DNA from: Beijerinckiaceae bacterium
GTDB lineage: Bacteria > Pseudomonadota > Alphaproteobacteria > Rhizobiales > Beijerinckiaceae
Length of the DNA stretch: 12,325 nt
Assembly: GCA_947455285.1 (NCBI GenBank)
Contig: CANGOK010000076.1
Location: forward strand, 1 to 12,325
Direction: 5' to 3'
Made by a program: the position numbers and the translations under genes. Under the pieces are notes generated by a model that did no database searches, was not told where the DNA came from, and saw only the letters and a list, made by a program, of their open reading frames with translations. This document shows positions 1 through 6,706 of the stretch, one piece after another; positions within the stretch are counted from its first letter, which is position 1; each line of letters starts with the position of its first letter.

Positions 1-180
1 GTCATCGCCCACCGTCTCTCGACCGTGCGCAACGCCAGCCGGATCATCGTCTTCGAACAGGGCCGCATCATCGAGACCGGAACCTTCGACGAACTCGTCG
101 CCCGCGGCGGCCGCTTCGCTACACTGGCGCGCGCGCAATTCATGGCGCCCGAGACGCCAGCGAAGGCGGATGTGGAGTGA
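1..180 (+). CDS. ABC exporter ATP-binding domain, C-terminal fragment (5' end outside window)
   Basis: This is the last 59 residues of an ABC transporter nucleotide-binding domain, read in frame 1 to a TGA at 178-180. The fragment opens with the H-loop (VIAHRLSTVRNA, switch histidine at fragment residue 4). It continues with the usual strand and GRIIETGTFDELVARGG segment that follows the H-loop in exporters, ending in FATLARAQFM. Walker A, signature and Walker B lie outside the window. The wording is typical of fused permease/ATPase exporters (MsbA/LapB/HlyB superfamily). The RGG-FA-LARAQF tail recalls rhizobial beta-(1,2)-glucan exporters (NdvA), but that assignment comes from memory of the family and is not proven by so short a piece. 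It converges with the rhodanese gene, whose stop is only 9 bp away, so the two share a compact 3' junction with no obvious terminator. Confidence 0.9.
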   Translation, partial: VIAHRLSTVRNASRIIVFEQGRIIETGTFDELVARGGRFATLARAQFMAPETPAKADVE

Positions 181-189
181 GGCTGGCTA

Positions 190-714
190 TCAAACCCGCT
201 TGTTCCACGGCGCCAGCAGCAGCAGACGCGCCATGGGGCACAAGCCGGTGACGCCAGCGAAGACGAGGCCTGCGCTGATGAATCCGGGAATTACGAAGTA
301 AACAGGCGCAGCATAAAGACCGAGCATGACGCCGATGAAGGCGATGGATCCGACGAGGATCTGCACCTGGCGCTGCAATTCGATGGGCTGGCTGCGATCC
401 GTGGCGACTGGCAGGCCGGCCCTGCGCCATGCGTCAATCCCGCCTTCCACCACATAGGCCTCGCACGCGCCGCTGAGGGCCTGCGAAAGGCGTTGCGCAT
501 TGGTGGTCGTGCGTCCGCCGCTCTTGCAATGGAAAATGACGGGGCGGCCCTGATGCAAGGCCAAGTCCGCCTCATGCAGCTTTGACAGCGGCATGTTGAG
601 CGCGCCGGGGATCTTTTCCCGCGCATGTTCATCGGCTTCGCGAATGTCGATCAGCACGGCGCCCTGTTCCAGCAGATTGCGCGCGTCAGTCGGGTTGATG
701 TTGGGAAGCGGCAT
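190..714 (-). CDS. ygaP: YgaP-like membrane-bound rhodanese (sulfurtransferase with two TM helices)
   Basis: This 174-residue protein has the same length and layout as E. coli YgaP. Residues about 5-105 form a rhodanese domain, and the active-site loop HCKSGGRTT puts the catalytic cysteine at C63. Residues about 115-165 form a DUF2892-type hairpin of two membrane helices, ending in GLCPMARLLLLAPWN with a second cysteine at C159, as in YgaP. Rhodaneses carry sulfane sulfur as a cysteine persulfide. YgaP is an inner-membrane rhodanese with a cytosolic catalytic domain. The start is the ATG at 712-714, preceded by AGGAG seven bases upstream. It follows the ArsR-type gene by 18 bp on the same strand, reproducing the ygaV-ygaP operon of enterobacteria, so co-transcription from the promoter at 1086-1114 and control by that repressor are very likely. 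A role in sulfide/persulfide handling is inferred from family and context. Confidence 0.92.
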   Translation of the reverse strand: MPLPNINPTDARNLLEQGAVLIDIREADEHAREKIPGALNMPLSKLHEADLALHQGRPVIFHCKSGGRTTTNAQRLSQALSGACEAYVVEGGIDAWRRAGLPVATDRSQPIELQRQVQILVGSIAFIGVMLGLYAAPVYFVIPGFISAGLVFAGVTGLCPMARLLLLAPWNKRV

Positions 715-732
715 CTGAAGACTCCTGATGGT

Positions 733-1059
733 TCATTCATTGGAGGATGGAGACGCCGCGCAGAACAGGCGATGCAGCGTCTCGAGAAGGTCGCTAATGC
801 GCGGATCGGCGATGCGGTACCAGAGCGTCTGGCTCTCGCGCCTGAAATCGACCAGCCCCTCCGCCCGAAGCTTCGCCAGATGCTGGGACAGCGCCGATTG
901 CGAAATCTGCGCCTCCGCCGCAAGCGTCGTCACATTGGCCTCGCCCAGTTCCTGCAATTTGCACAGCACGAAAAGGCGCCTGCCATTGGCGAGGGTTTGC
1001 AGGATCTCGGCCACCTGATTGGCGCGGTCCTGCAATGCTTCTGCGACCAGCTCTGTCAT
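733..1059 (-). CDS. ygaV: ArsR-family transcriptional repressor, YgaV/BigR/SqrR type (likely persulfide sensor)
   Basis: This 108-residue winged-helix regulator has the ArsR core at about residues 15-95: LANGRRLFVLCKL, then the recognition helix region SQSALSQHLAKLRAEGLV and the wing FRRESQTLWYRIADPR. It lacks the metal-binding ELCVCDL motif of metal-sensing ArsR/SmtB proteins. Instead it has two cysteines, C33 and C100, in the same places and with nearly the same separation as the pair in BigR and SqrR. In those proteins the pair forms a sulfur bridge with persulfide and releases DNA. The ATG start at 1057-1059 lies about 20 nt downstream of the predicted transcription start. The only ribosome-binding-like sequence there is a weak GGAT. 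The operator at 1082-1102 overlaps its own -10 box, so autorepression of the two-gene operon is expected. Persulfide sensing is inferred from the cysteine pair and the rhodanese partner. Confidence 0.9.
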   Translation of the reverse strand: MTELVAEALQDRANQVAEILQTLANGRRLFVLCKLQELGEANVTTLAAEAQISQSALSQHLAKLRAEGLVDFRRESQTLWYRIADPRISDLLETLHRLFCAASPSSNE

Positions 1060-1081
1060 GAGGGATCCATATATTAAACAT

Positions 1082-1102
1082 TTCTAATATAAATATTTAG
1101 AA
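1082..1102. promoter_or_regulatory. Inverted-repeat operator for the ArsR/BigR-type repressor
   Basis: A perfect inverted repeat, TTCTAA-N9-TTAGAA, covers the -10 box and part of the spacer of the ygaVP promoter. An AT-rich dyad over the -10 region is the usual site for BigR/YgaV-type repressors, so a bound dimer would block polymerase. The dyad is seen directly; the identity of the binding protein is inferred from position. Confidence 0.65.
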
Positions 1103-1114
1103 TAAATAGGTCAA
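1086..1114 (-). promoter_or_regulatory. sigma70-type promoter of the ygaV-ygaP operon
   Basis: On the - strand, TTGACC (1109-1114) is followed by a 17-bp spacer and TATATT (1086-1091). This is near-consensus for both boxes with ideal spacing. Initiation would fall near 1079, giving a leader of about 20 nt before the ATG at 1059. The spacer is almost pure A/T, in contrast to the GC-rich genes on both sides. Confidence 0.75.
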
Positions 1115-1147
1115 GGATTTAGCGGCTTGACCGACGGGCTCTTCGGC

Positions 1148-2452
1148 TCAACCGCTTCCGTCATCCATCGGCATGGGCGTGATCTTCAGCGCTGTTAGGC
1201 GATTGCGTTGCTTGCGTAGAATTTCGAAGCGGAAATTGTGGAAGGAGAAGACCTGCCCGGGTTCGGGAATGGCCTGCGCCTCGTGGATCACAAGCCCCGC
1301 CACGGTGGTGGCCTCATCGTCAGGCAAGGTCCAGTCCATGGCGCGGTTGAGGTCGCGGATGGGCACTGCGCCGTCTACGGTCACGGAGCCGTCGGGCAGG
1401 GCGCGCAGGCCCTGAACCGCAAGGTCGTGTTCGTCGCGAATGTCGCCGACGATTTCTTCGAGAATGTCTTCAAGGGTCACGAGCCCCATGACGGAGCCAT
1501 ATTCGTCGACCACAAGCGCGAAGTGCGTCTTGCGTTCAAGAAAGGCCTGCAACTGATCTTCAAGAGAAGAGGTGGCGGGCACGAACCACGGGCTGAAGGC
1601 GACTTCGTCGATGTTCAATTTGCTGGCGTCGCCATTGGCGGCGGCGAGCGCGCGCAACAAATCCTTGGCGTGCAGCACGCCAACGATATTTTCGGGCTGG
1701 TCACGCCACAGAGGCAGGCGCGTATTGGCTGAGGCCAGCACTGCGCGCACGATTTCACCCGGAGGCAGGTTGGCGTCGATGGTGCGCATGCGCGTGCGAT
1801 GGACCATCACGTCTTCGACCGTCAGTTCGTTGAGGCCCAGAAGGCCGCCGAACATGTCGCGATGGCTGCGCTCGACGCTGCCTTCCTTATGCAAAAGATC
1901 AACCGCGCTGCGCAGTTCCTCCTGCGGGGTCAGCACAGAGCCATGTTCGCCTGAGCGCAGGCCGATGAGCCGCAACACGCCGCCCACAACAGCGTCGATG
2001 GCGATCATCACCGGCGTCATCGCGTAGACGAAGAAAGCCGCCGGGCGCGCAACAATCAGCGACATGCGGTCGGGAAAATTGATGCCGATCGTCTTGGGCA
2101 GAACCTCCGCGAAGATCAGCAGCAGGACCGTCATCAGAAACGTGGCGTAGATGACGCCCGCATCGCCGAAGATGCCAGTCAGCACATTGGTCATGAAGGC
2201 TGAGGCGCCGATGTTGACAATGGTGTTGCCGAGCAGCATGGCGCCGATGAGACGCCCGCGTGAGGAGAGCAGTTTGTTCACGAGCCGCGCGCGCCTGTCG
2301 CCATTGCGCTCAAGCCCGTGCATGCGCACGCGGGAGGCTGCGGTGAGGGCGGTTTCAGAGCCTGAGAAAAAGGCTGAAGCCGCGATACAGATCGTCACGA
2401 TGAGAACGGCGACCCAAAGGTCGACCGGCGCCGCTTCGCCTGCGCCATGCAT
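1148..2452 (-). CDS. CNNM/CBS-pair/CorC_HlyC-domain membrane protein (hemolysin-C/CorC family)
   Basis: This 434-residue integral membrane protein has the classic three-part layout. An N-terminal CNNM (DUF21) transmembrane domain spans residues about 10-190; it carries the signatures FFSGSETALTAAS and LLLIFAEVLPKTIG and about four hydrophobic segments. A tandem CBS pair follows at about 210-340 (MVHRTRMRTID; FALVVDEYGSVMGLVTLEDILEEIVGDI). The C-terminal CorC_HlyC domain lies at about 350-430. Family members are linked to Mg2+/Co2+ efflux or metal-ion homeostasis, with CBS domains binding adenine nucleotides. The old name hemolysin is misleading. The ATG at 2450-2452 starts 3 bp after the stop of the aroK-aroB fusion, so the two genes are almost certainly one transcript with coupled translation. 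This order is common in alphaproteobacteria. The exact ion is not predictable from sequence. Confidence 0.93.
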   Translation of the reverse strand: MHGAGEAAPVDLWVAVLIVTICIAASAFFSGSETALTAASRVRMHGLERNGDRRARLVNKLLSSRGRLIGAMLLGNTIVNIGASAFMTNVLTGIFGDAGVIYATFLMTVLLLIFAEVLPKTIGINFPDRMSLIVARPAAFFVYAMTPVMIAIDAVVGGVLRLIGLRSGEHGSVLTPQEELRSAVDLLHKEGSVERSHRDMFGGLLGLNELTVEDVMVHRTRMRTIDANLPPGEIVRAVLASANTRLPLWRDQPENIVGVLHAKDLLRALAAANGDASKLNIDEVAFSPWFVPATSSLEDQLQAFLERKTHFALVVDEYGSVMGLVTLEDILEEIVGDIRDEHDLAVQGLRALPDGSVTVDGAVPIRDLNRAMDWTLPDDEATTVAGLVIHEAQAIPEPGQVFSFHNFRFEILRKQRNRLTALKITPMPMDDGSG

Positions 2453-2455
2453 GGT

Positions 2456-4261
2456 TTAGTGTCCCAATTCGTCCCTGAGAAAGTCGAGCACCGCTTCGGC
2501 AGGAACGCCCTTGGCGATGAAGGTCTGGCCGACGCCACGCGCAAGGATGAAGGTCAGCGCGCCGCGCTCCACCTTCTTGTCTTGATACATGGCGTCGAGA
2601 ATGGGTTGCGCGCCCATGTTCCAGCCCGCGATGTCGCTGATGCGCGAGGGTAGGCCGACCGCGCGCAAATGCCGTTCCATCCGTTCGGCGTCTTCGGGCG
2701 CGCAATGCCCAAGCTTCGCCGAAAAGCGATAGGCGCAGCCCATGCCGATGGCGACGCTCTCGCCATGGTTGAGGCGGGCGGTGTTGAAATGGGTCAGGCT
2801 CTCGAAAGCGTGGCCGAATGTGTGGCCAAGATTGAGCAGCGCGCGATCGCCTTGTTCTGTCTCGTCGCGCGCCACCACAGCCGCCTTCGAACGGCAGCTT
2901 ACCGCGATGGCTTCGGTGAGGGCGGGGCCGCGCGCGAAGACCTCTTCCCAGCGCTTTTCGAGCCAGGCGAAGAAGGGCGCATCGTCGATCAGGCCGTATT
3001 TCGCCATTTCGGCGTAGCCAGCGCGAAACTCGCGTGGATCGAGCGTGGCGAGCGCGCCGGTGTCGGCGAGCACAAGCGAGGGCTGGTGAAAGGCGCCGAC
3101 GAGATTCTTGCCGTGTTCGGAATTGATCGCCGTCTTGCCGCCGACCGAGGAATCGACCTGCGCCAGAAGCGTCGTCGGCATCTGCACGAAGCGCATGCCG
3201 CGACGGATGACGGATGCGGCGAAGCCTGCGAGATCTCCCACAACGCCACCGCCCAGCGCCACCACAAGATCGCCGCGCTCCATCTTGGCGGCGATGATCT
3301 CGTCGCTGACGCGCGCAAATGTCGCCCAGCATTTCGACGCCTCGCCCGCTGCGACGACGATACGCGCATGGCGGATGCCCGCTGCGTCAAGGCTGGCCTC
3401 AAGCGCCGGCAAATGGTGGCGAGCCACGGTCTCGTCGGTGATGATTGCGCAGGCGGCCTTGGGGGCGACGCGAGCGATATGTGCGCCGGCCTCCTTGATG
3501 AGGCCTTCGCCGATGAAGATGTCATAGCGGCGGGAGCCAAGCTCGACCGGAACGATTGTGTGCTGGCTTGTCGCGCCGGCGCCGCCAGCGAGAGGCGTTG
3601 CAGAGGTCGCCGGATCCTTTGGCGCATGCTGAAGGCGCGGCAATGTTTCGATGCCGCGTTCCAAAGTGTCCATGATCGCCTCGACCATGGCTTCATGCGG
3701 ACCGTCGCGCGAGATCAGACAAAAGTCCGCCAGCGCATAGATGTGGTCACGCTGGTCGCTCAGTTCTCGGATCGTCTGTTCGGGATCGCGTGTGTGCAGA
3801 AGGGGGCGATTGGCGCGCTTGCGCACGCGCCGCGCCAGCACTTCGGCGTCAGCCTTCAGCCAGACCGAGACGCCGCTTTCGGCGATGCGTTCGCGGGTGA
3901 TCGGATTGATGAAAGCGCCGCCGCCGGTCGCAAGCACCCTTTGTCCGTCGGCGAGAATGCGCGCGATGACACGGCGTTCGCCATCGCGAAAATAGGCTTC
4001 GCCATGGCGGGAGAAGATTTCGGGGATCGTCATGCCGGCTGCCGTTTCGATCTCCACATCCGCGTCGACGAAAGGCAGGCCGAGCGCGGTCGCGAGCCGG
4101 CGGCCGATGGAGGTCTTGCCCGTTCCCATCATGCCGACCAGCACGATCGAGCGCCCGTTGAGCTTGGCCAATATGTCGTTGGCGCGCGCCTGCGCATTCT
4201 CCTCCACGGAGCGATGTCTGTTAGCTGCGTCGTCTAAGCTTGGGTCGGAAGCGCCAGTCAT
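2456..4261 (-). CDS. aroKB: Bifunctional shikimate kinase / 3-dehydroquinate synthase (AroK-AroB fusion)
   Basis: A single 601-residue frame carries two shikimate-pathway enzymes. Residues about 36-205 are shikimate kinase (ATP + shikimate to shikimate 3-phosphate): P-loop GMMGTGKTSIG at 43-53, shikimate-site D68 and R92, GGG at 113-115, lid arginine R152. Residues about 206-234 form a Pro/Ala/Gly linker. Residues about 235-601 are 3-dehydroquinate synthase (DAHP to dehydroquinate, NAD+ and Zn dependent): GEASK at 306-310, GGGVVGD at 337-343, and the QVDSSVGGKTAIN block. Putative Zn ligands are E418, H480 (NLGHTFGHAFE) and H499 (LNHGESVAIG). The ATG at 4259-4261 is preferred. An in-frame TTG at 4286-4288 would add nine residues, and neither has a strong ribosome binding site. 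In most bacteria these are two adjacent genes. There is no frameshift or internal stop here, so the fusion looks genuine. The CorC-type gene follows after 3 bp. Confidence 0.95.
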   Translation of the reverse strand: MTGASDPSLDDAANRHRSVEENAQARANDILAKLNGRSIVLVGMMGTGKTSIGRRLATALGLPFVDADVEIETAAGMTIPEIFSRHGEAYFRDGERRVIARILADGQRVLATGGGAFINPITRERIAESGVSVWLKADAEVLARRVRKRANRPLLHTRDPEQTIRELSDQRDHIYALADFCLISRDGPHEAMVEAIMDTLERGIETLPRLQHAPKDPATSATPLAGGAGATSQHTIVPVELGSRRYDIFIGEGLIKEAGAHIARVAPKAACAIITDETVARHHLPALEASLDAAGIRHARIVVAAGEASKCWATFARVSDEIIAAKMERGDLVVALGGGVVGDLAGFAASVIRRGMRFVQMPTTLLAQVDSSVGGKTAINSEHGKNLVGAFHQPSLVLADTGALATLDPREFRAGYAEMAKYGLIDDAPFFAWLEKRWEEVFARGPALTEAIAVSCRSKAAVVARDETEQGDRALLNLGHTFGHAFESLTHFNTARLNHGESVAIGMGCAYRFSAKLGHCAPEDAERMERHLRAVGLPSRISDIAGWNMGAQPILDAMYQDKKVERGALTFILARGVGQTFIAKGVPAEAVLDFLRDELGH

Positions 4262-4273
4262 GGCCTTAATGTA

Positions 4274-4326
4274 ACACGGGTGCGCCAAGGAATTAAGCAG
4301 GGCGACATCTTATTGCTTTCCCGTGT
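4274..4326. repeat. Spaced inverted repeat in the divergent aroKB / small-ORF promoter region
   Basis: ACACGGG (4274-4280) and CCCGTGT (4320-4326) are perfect 7-bp inverted copies, 39 bp apart, inside the 107-bp gap between two divergent genes. Such spaced arms could be paired binding sites for one regulator serving both directions. Chance is also possible at this length. I could not assign convincing -35/-10 boxes in either direction. Confidence 0.3.
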
Positions 4327-4368
4327 CCGCCATGATGGAAAGTGGCTCGATTTTGGAGGGTTTGCATC

Positions 4369-4515
4369 TTGCCCAGCCTGATTCGCTTCCTCGCCATCCT
4401 CGGTGTTCTGGCTGTCGTCGCGTGGGGCGCGATGCTGGCCCTCGTGACTTTTGTCGAGCCGCAGCAGCGTGAAATGACGCAGTCCGTCCCGGCCCAGAAG
4501 CTCACCGGCAAGTAG
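4369..4515 (+). CDS. 48-residue single-pass membrane protein, TTG start, conserved position before xerD
   Basis: This short gene reads from a TTG at 4369-4371 to a TAG at 4513-4515. A strong ribosome binding site (GGAGG, 4355-4359) sits nine bases before the TTG. An in-frame TGA at 4333-4335 limits upstream extension, leaving only a GTG at 4342 without its own site. The product begins PSLIRFLAILGVLAVVAWGA, one hydrophobic helix at residues about 4-26, followed by a short polar tail with VEPQQREMTQSVPAQKL. From memory, a small protein with a FVEP/REMT-like tail occurs between aroK and xerD in many Hyphomicrobiales, sometimes mislabelled histidine kinase. It has no kinase features and its function is unknown. 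It ends 10 bp before xerD and is probably co-transcribed with it. Confidence 0.8.
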   Translation: MPSLIRFLAILGVLAVVAWGAMLALVTFVEPQQREMTQSVPAQKLTGK

Positions 4516-4525
4516 CAGGGCCGAA

Positions 4526-5491
4526 ATGGCGCCGCCCAAACCATCGGCCTTCCGCTTCGCCGAGGCCTTCCTCGACATGATCGCCGCCGAACGCGGGGCC
4601 TCGCGCAACACGCTCGACGCCTACAGGGCTGATCTTGCTGATTACCATGGCTTTCTGGCGGCGTGCGGGACGGGGGCGCTGGAGGCCGAAACTGATGTGG
4701 TGCGGGGCTATCTGAGGGATCTTGAGGCGCGGGGGTTCCAGCCATCTTCTTCGGCGCGGCGCCTGTCCAGCATCCGGCAATTTCACAAATTCCTCTATCT
4801 CGAGGGCCGGCGCGGGGATGATCCGACCGTTGTGCTGGAAGGCCCCCGTCAGGGCCGCCGGCTCCCAAAGGTCTTGAGCGTGGCTGATGTCGATGGGTTG
4901 CTGACGGTCGCGGCCGAGGGCGTCGATGATCCGGAGCGCCCCTGGGGCGAGCGGTTGCGCGCGGCGCGCATGGCCTGCCTGCTGGAAGTGCTCTACGCTA
5001 CAGGGCTTCGCGTCTCCGAGCTTGTCGCCCTGCCGCGAAGCGCCGCTAGGACGAAGGAGCCCCTGCTGGTCATCAAGGGCAAGGGCGGACGGGAGCGGCT
5101 CGTGCCCCTGACCGGCCCAGCCAAGGCCGCCATCGCCCGCTACCGCGCTCTGCTGGAAAATCCGCCGGGGGCTGCCAAGGGATCCGCCTCGGCGGGCGCG
5201 GGGCCATGGCTCTTTCCGGCCGATAGCGAGAGCGGCCATCTCACCCGTCAGGCTTTCGCGAGGGATCTCAAGGTTGTGGCGGGGGCGGCGGGCATTCCCG
5301 ACAGCCTCATCAGCCCGCACGTGCTTCGCCACGCTTTCGCCAGCCATCTCCTGCAGAACGGTGCGGATTTGCGGGTGGTGCAGGAGCTTTTGGGCCATGC
5401 GGATGTCTCGACCACCCAGATCTATACCCATGTGCTGGACGAGCGGATGAAGGCCATGGTGCGCGATCTTCACCCGCTATCCGATGGTTGA
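4526..5491 (+). CDS. xerD: Site-specific tyrosine recombinase XerD
   Basis: This 321-residue tyrosine recombinase acts with XerC at the dif site to resolve chromosome dimers, with FtsK control. The SAM-like N-terminal core-binding domain spans residues about 8-95 (AFLDMIAAERGASRNTLDAY). The catalytic domain spans about 110-310 and all six catalytic residues are visible: R162 (ATGLRVSEL), K186 (IKGKGGRERLVPL), H265 and R268 (SPHVLRHAFASHLL), H291 (LGHADVSTT) and nucleophile Y300 (QIYTHV). It is somewhat longer than E. coli XerD (298); the extra residues lie around 130-145 and 212-228. Position between the aroK region and accA is a common alphaproteobacterial arrangement, which supports xerD rather than xerC or a phage integrase. 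No attachment sites or integrase-type cargo are nearby. The start ATG at 4526 has a modest AGGG 7 bases upstream. Confidence 0.93.
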   Translation: MAPPKPSAFRFAEAFLDMIAAERGASRNTLDAYRADLADYHGFLAACGTGALEAETDVVRGYLRDLEARGFQPSSSARRLSSIRQFHKFLYLEGRRGDDPTVVLEGPRQGRRLPKVLSVADVDGLLTVAAEGVDDPERPWGERLRAARMACLLEVLYATGLRVSELVALPRSAARTKEPLLVIKGKGGRERLVPLTGPAKAAIARYRALLENPPGAAKGSASAGAGPWLFPADSESGHLTRQAFARDLKVVAGAAGIPDSLISPHVLRHAFASHLLQNGADLRVVQELLGHADVSTTQIYTHVLDERMKAMVRDLHPLSDG

Positions 5492-5589
5492 GCGCCGCGA
5501 AACTTGACTTCGGGCGGGGGAGACGACAGGGTCCGCCGCTCATTCAAGCCGACATTTCTCCCTGTCGCGTTCAGAGACCCAAGCCCGAC

Positions 5590-6549
5590 ATGACGATGCG
5601 CAGCTATCTGGATTTCGAAAAGCCCGTCGCCGAACTCGAAGCCAAGGTCGAGGAATTGCGGCAGCTTGGCCAGAAGGGCGACGCCGTCGCCATCGGCGAC
5701 GAGGTGACGAGGCTCGAGGCGCGCGCCCACAAGGCGTTGGCGGATCTCTACGCCACGCTCACGCCCTGGCAGAAGACGCAGGTCGCTCGCCACGCCCAGC
5801 GTCCCCACTTCCAGGACTATGTGAATGGCTTTATCACGGACTTCACCCCTCTCGCCGGCGATCGCAAATTCGCTGAGGACGAGGCTATCGTCGGCGGCTT
5901 CGGCCGTTTCCGTGGCCAATCTGTCTGCCTGATTGGGCAGGAAAAGGGCTCGGACACCCAGAGCCGCCTGCGGCACAATTTCGGCATGGCCCGGCCTGAA
6001 GGCTATCGCAAGGCCGTGCGGCTCATGGAAATGGCGGACCGGTTCGGCCTGCCCTGCATCGCGCTCGTCGACACCGCTGGCGCCTTCCCCGGCATCGACG
6101 CCGAGGAGCGCGGTCAGGCTGAGGCCATCGCCCGCTCGACTGAGGCCTGTCTTGCGCTAGGCGTGCCCAATGTGGCTGTCATCGTGGGCGAGGGTGGGTC
6201 TGGCGGCGCTGTGGCGCTCGCGACCGCAAGCCGCGTCCTGATGCTGGAGCATTCCATCTATACCGTGGCTTCTCCCGAGGCCTCGGCTTCGATCCTGTGG
6301 CGCGATTCGGCGCGTCGGCAGGAAGCGGCCCAGAACATGAAGATCACCGCGCAGGATCTGCTGCGGTTCGGCATCATCGACACGATCATTCCCGAGCCCG
6401 CCGGTGGCGCCCATCGCGATCCCGCCGCGACCATCGAGGCTACGGGCAAGGCGATCCAGAAGTCTTTTGAGGCTTTCCGGGGCCTTACGGCGGACGAGGT
6501 CCGCGCCGCCCGCGCCGAGAAGTTTTTGGCGATCGGGCGCAAGCTCTGA
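5590..6549 (+). CDS. accA: Acetyl-CoA carboxylase carboxyltransferase subunit alpha
   Basis: This 319-residue AccA is the alpha half of the carboxyltransferase that moves carboxylate from biotin (on AccB) to acetyl-CoA, forming malonyl-CoA, the committed step of fatty acid synthesis. The length equals E. coli AccA. Landmarks are the N-terminal coiled segment SYLDFEKPVAELEAKVEELR, GQEKGSDTQSRLRHNFGMA at 116-134, PEGYRKAVRLMEMADRFGLP, the oxyanion/crotonase-fold block DTAGAFPG at 161-168, and EGGSGGA at 201-207 with YTVASPEASASILWRD following. The ATG at 5590 is used. A second ATG two codons later (5596) is equally plausible because most family members begin with the SYLDFEKP segment, and neither has a clear Shine-Dalgarno. 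It lies 98 bp after xerD on the same strand. A TTGACT hexamer at 5504-5509 lacks a good -10 partner, so read-through from xerD is possible. Confidence 0.95.
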   Translation: MTMRSYLDFEKPVAELEAKVEELRQLGQKGDAVAIGDEVTRLEARAHKALADLYATLTPWQKTQVARHAQRPHFQDYVNGFITDFTPLAGDRKFAEDEAIVGGFGRFRGQSVCLIGQEKGSDTQSRLRHNFGMARPEGYRKAVRLMEMADRFGLPCIALVDTAGAFPGIDAEERGQAEAIARSTEACLALGVPNVAVIVGEGGSGGAVALATASRVLMLEHSIYTVASPEASASILWRDSARRQEAAQNMKITAQDLLRFGIIDTIIPEPAGGAHRDPAATIEATGKAIQKSFEAFRGLTADEVRAARAEKFLAIGRKL

Positions 6550-6706
6550 CCTGAACTTCCGTTCAAGCTGCTCGGATTCCAGACTTTTTCATCCGCAGGC
6601 TTTTTCCGGCGACGCTCTCGCCTTTGCAGTAACCTTCGCGTAAGCTTAATTCTGGTAAAGCGTTGTGCAGCCTTTTGGGGCGAGATCGTTTTCGGATTGA
6701 GCGTCG

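Noticed and set aside
2669..4237. 522-codon frame on the + strand opposite aroKB
   Set aside because: It is the antisense shadow of the GC-rich fusion gene, whose domains and catalytic residues are fully recognisable on the - strand.
4526..5491. Mobile-element integrase reading of the tyrosine recombinase gene
   Set aside because: The gene neighbourhood and length match housekeeping xerD, and no attachment repeats, tRNA target or mobile cargo are present.
6552..6565. TGAAC-TTCC-GTTCA hairpin after accA as a terminator
   Set aside because: The stem is only 5 bp with low GC and no T run directly after it.
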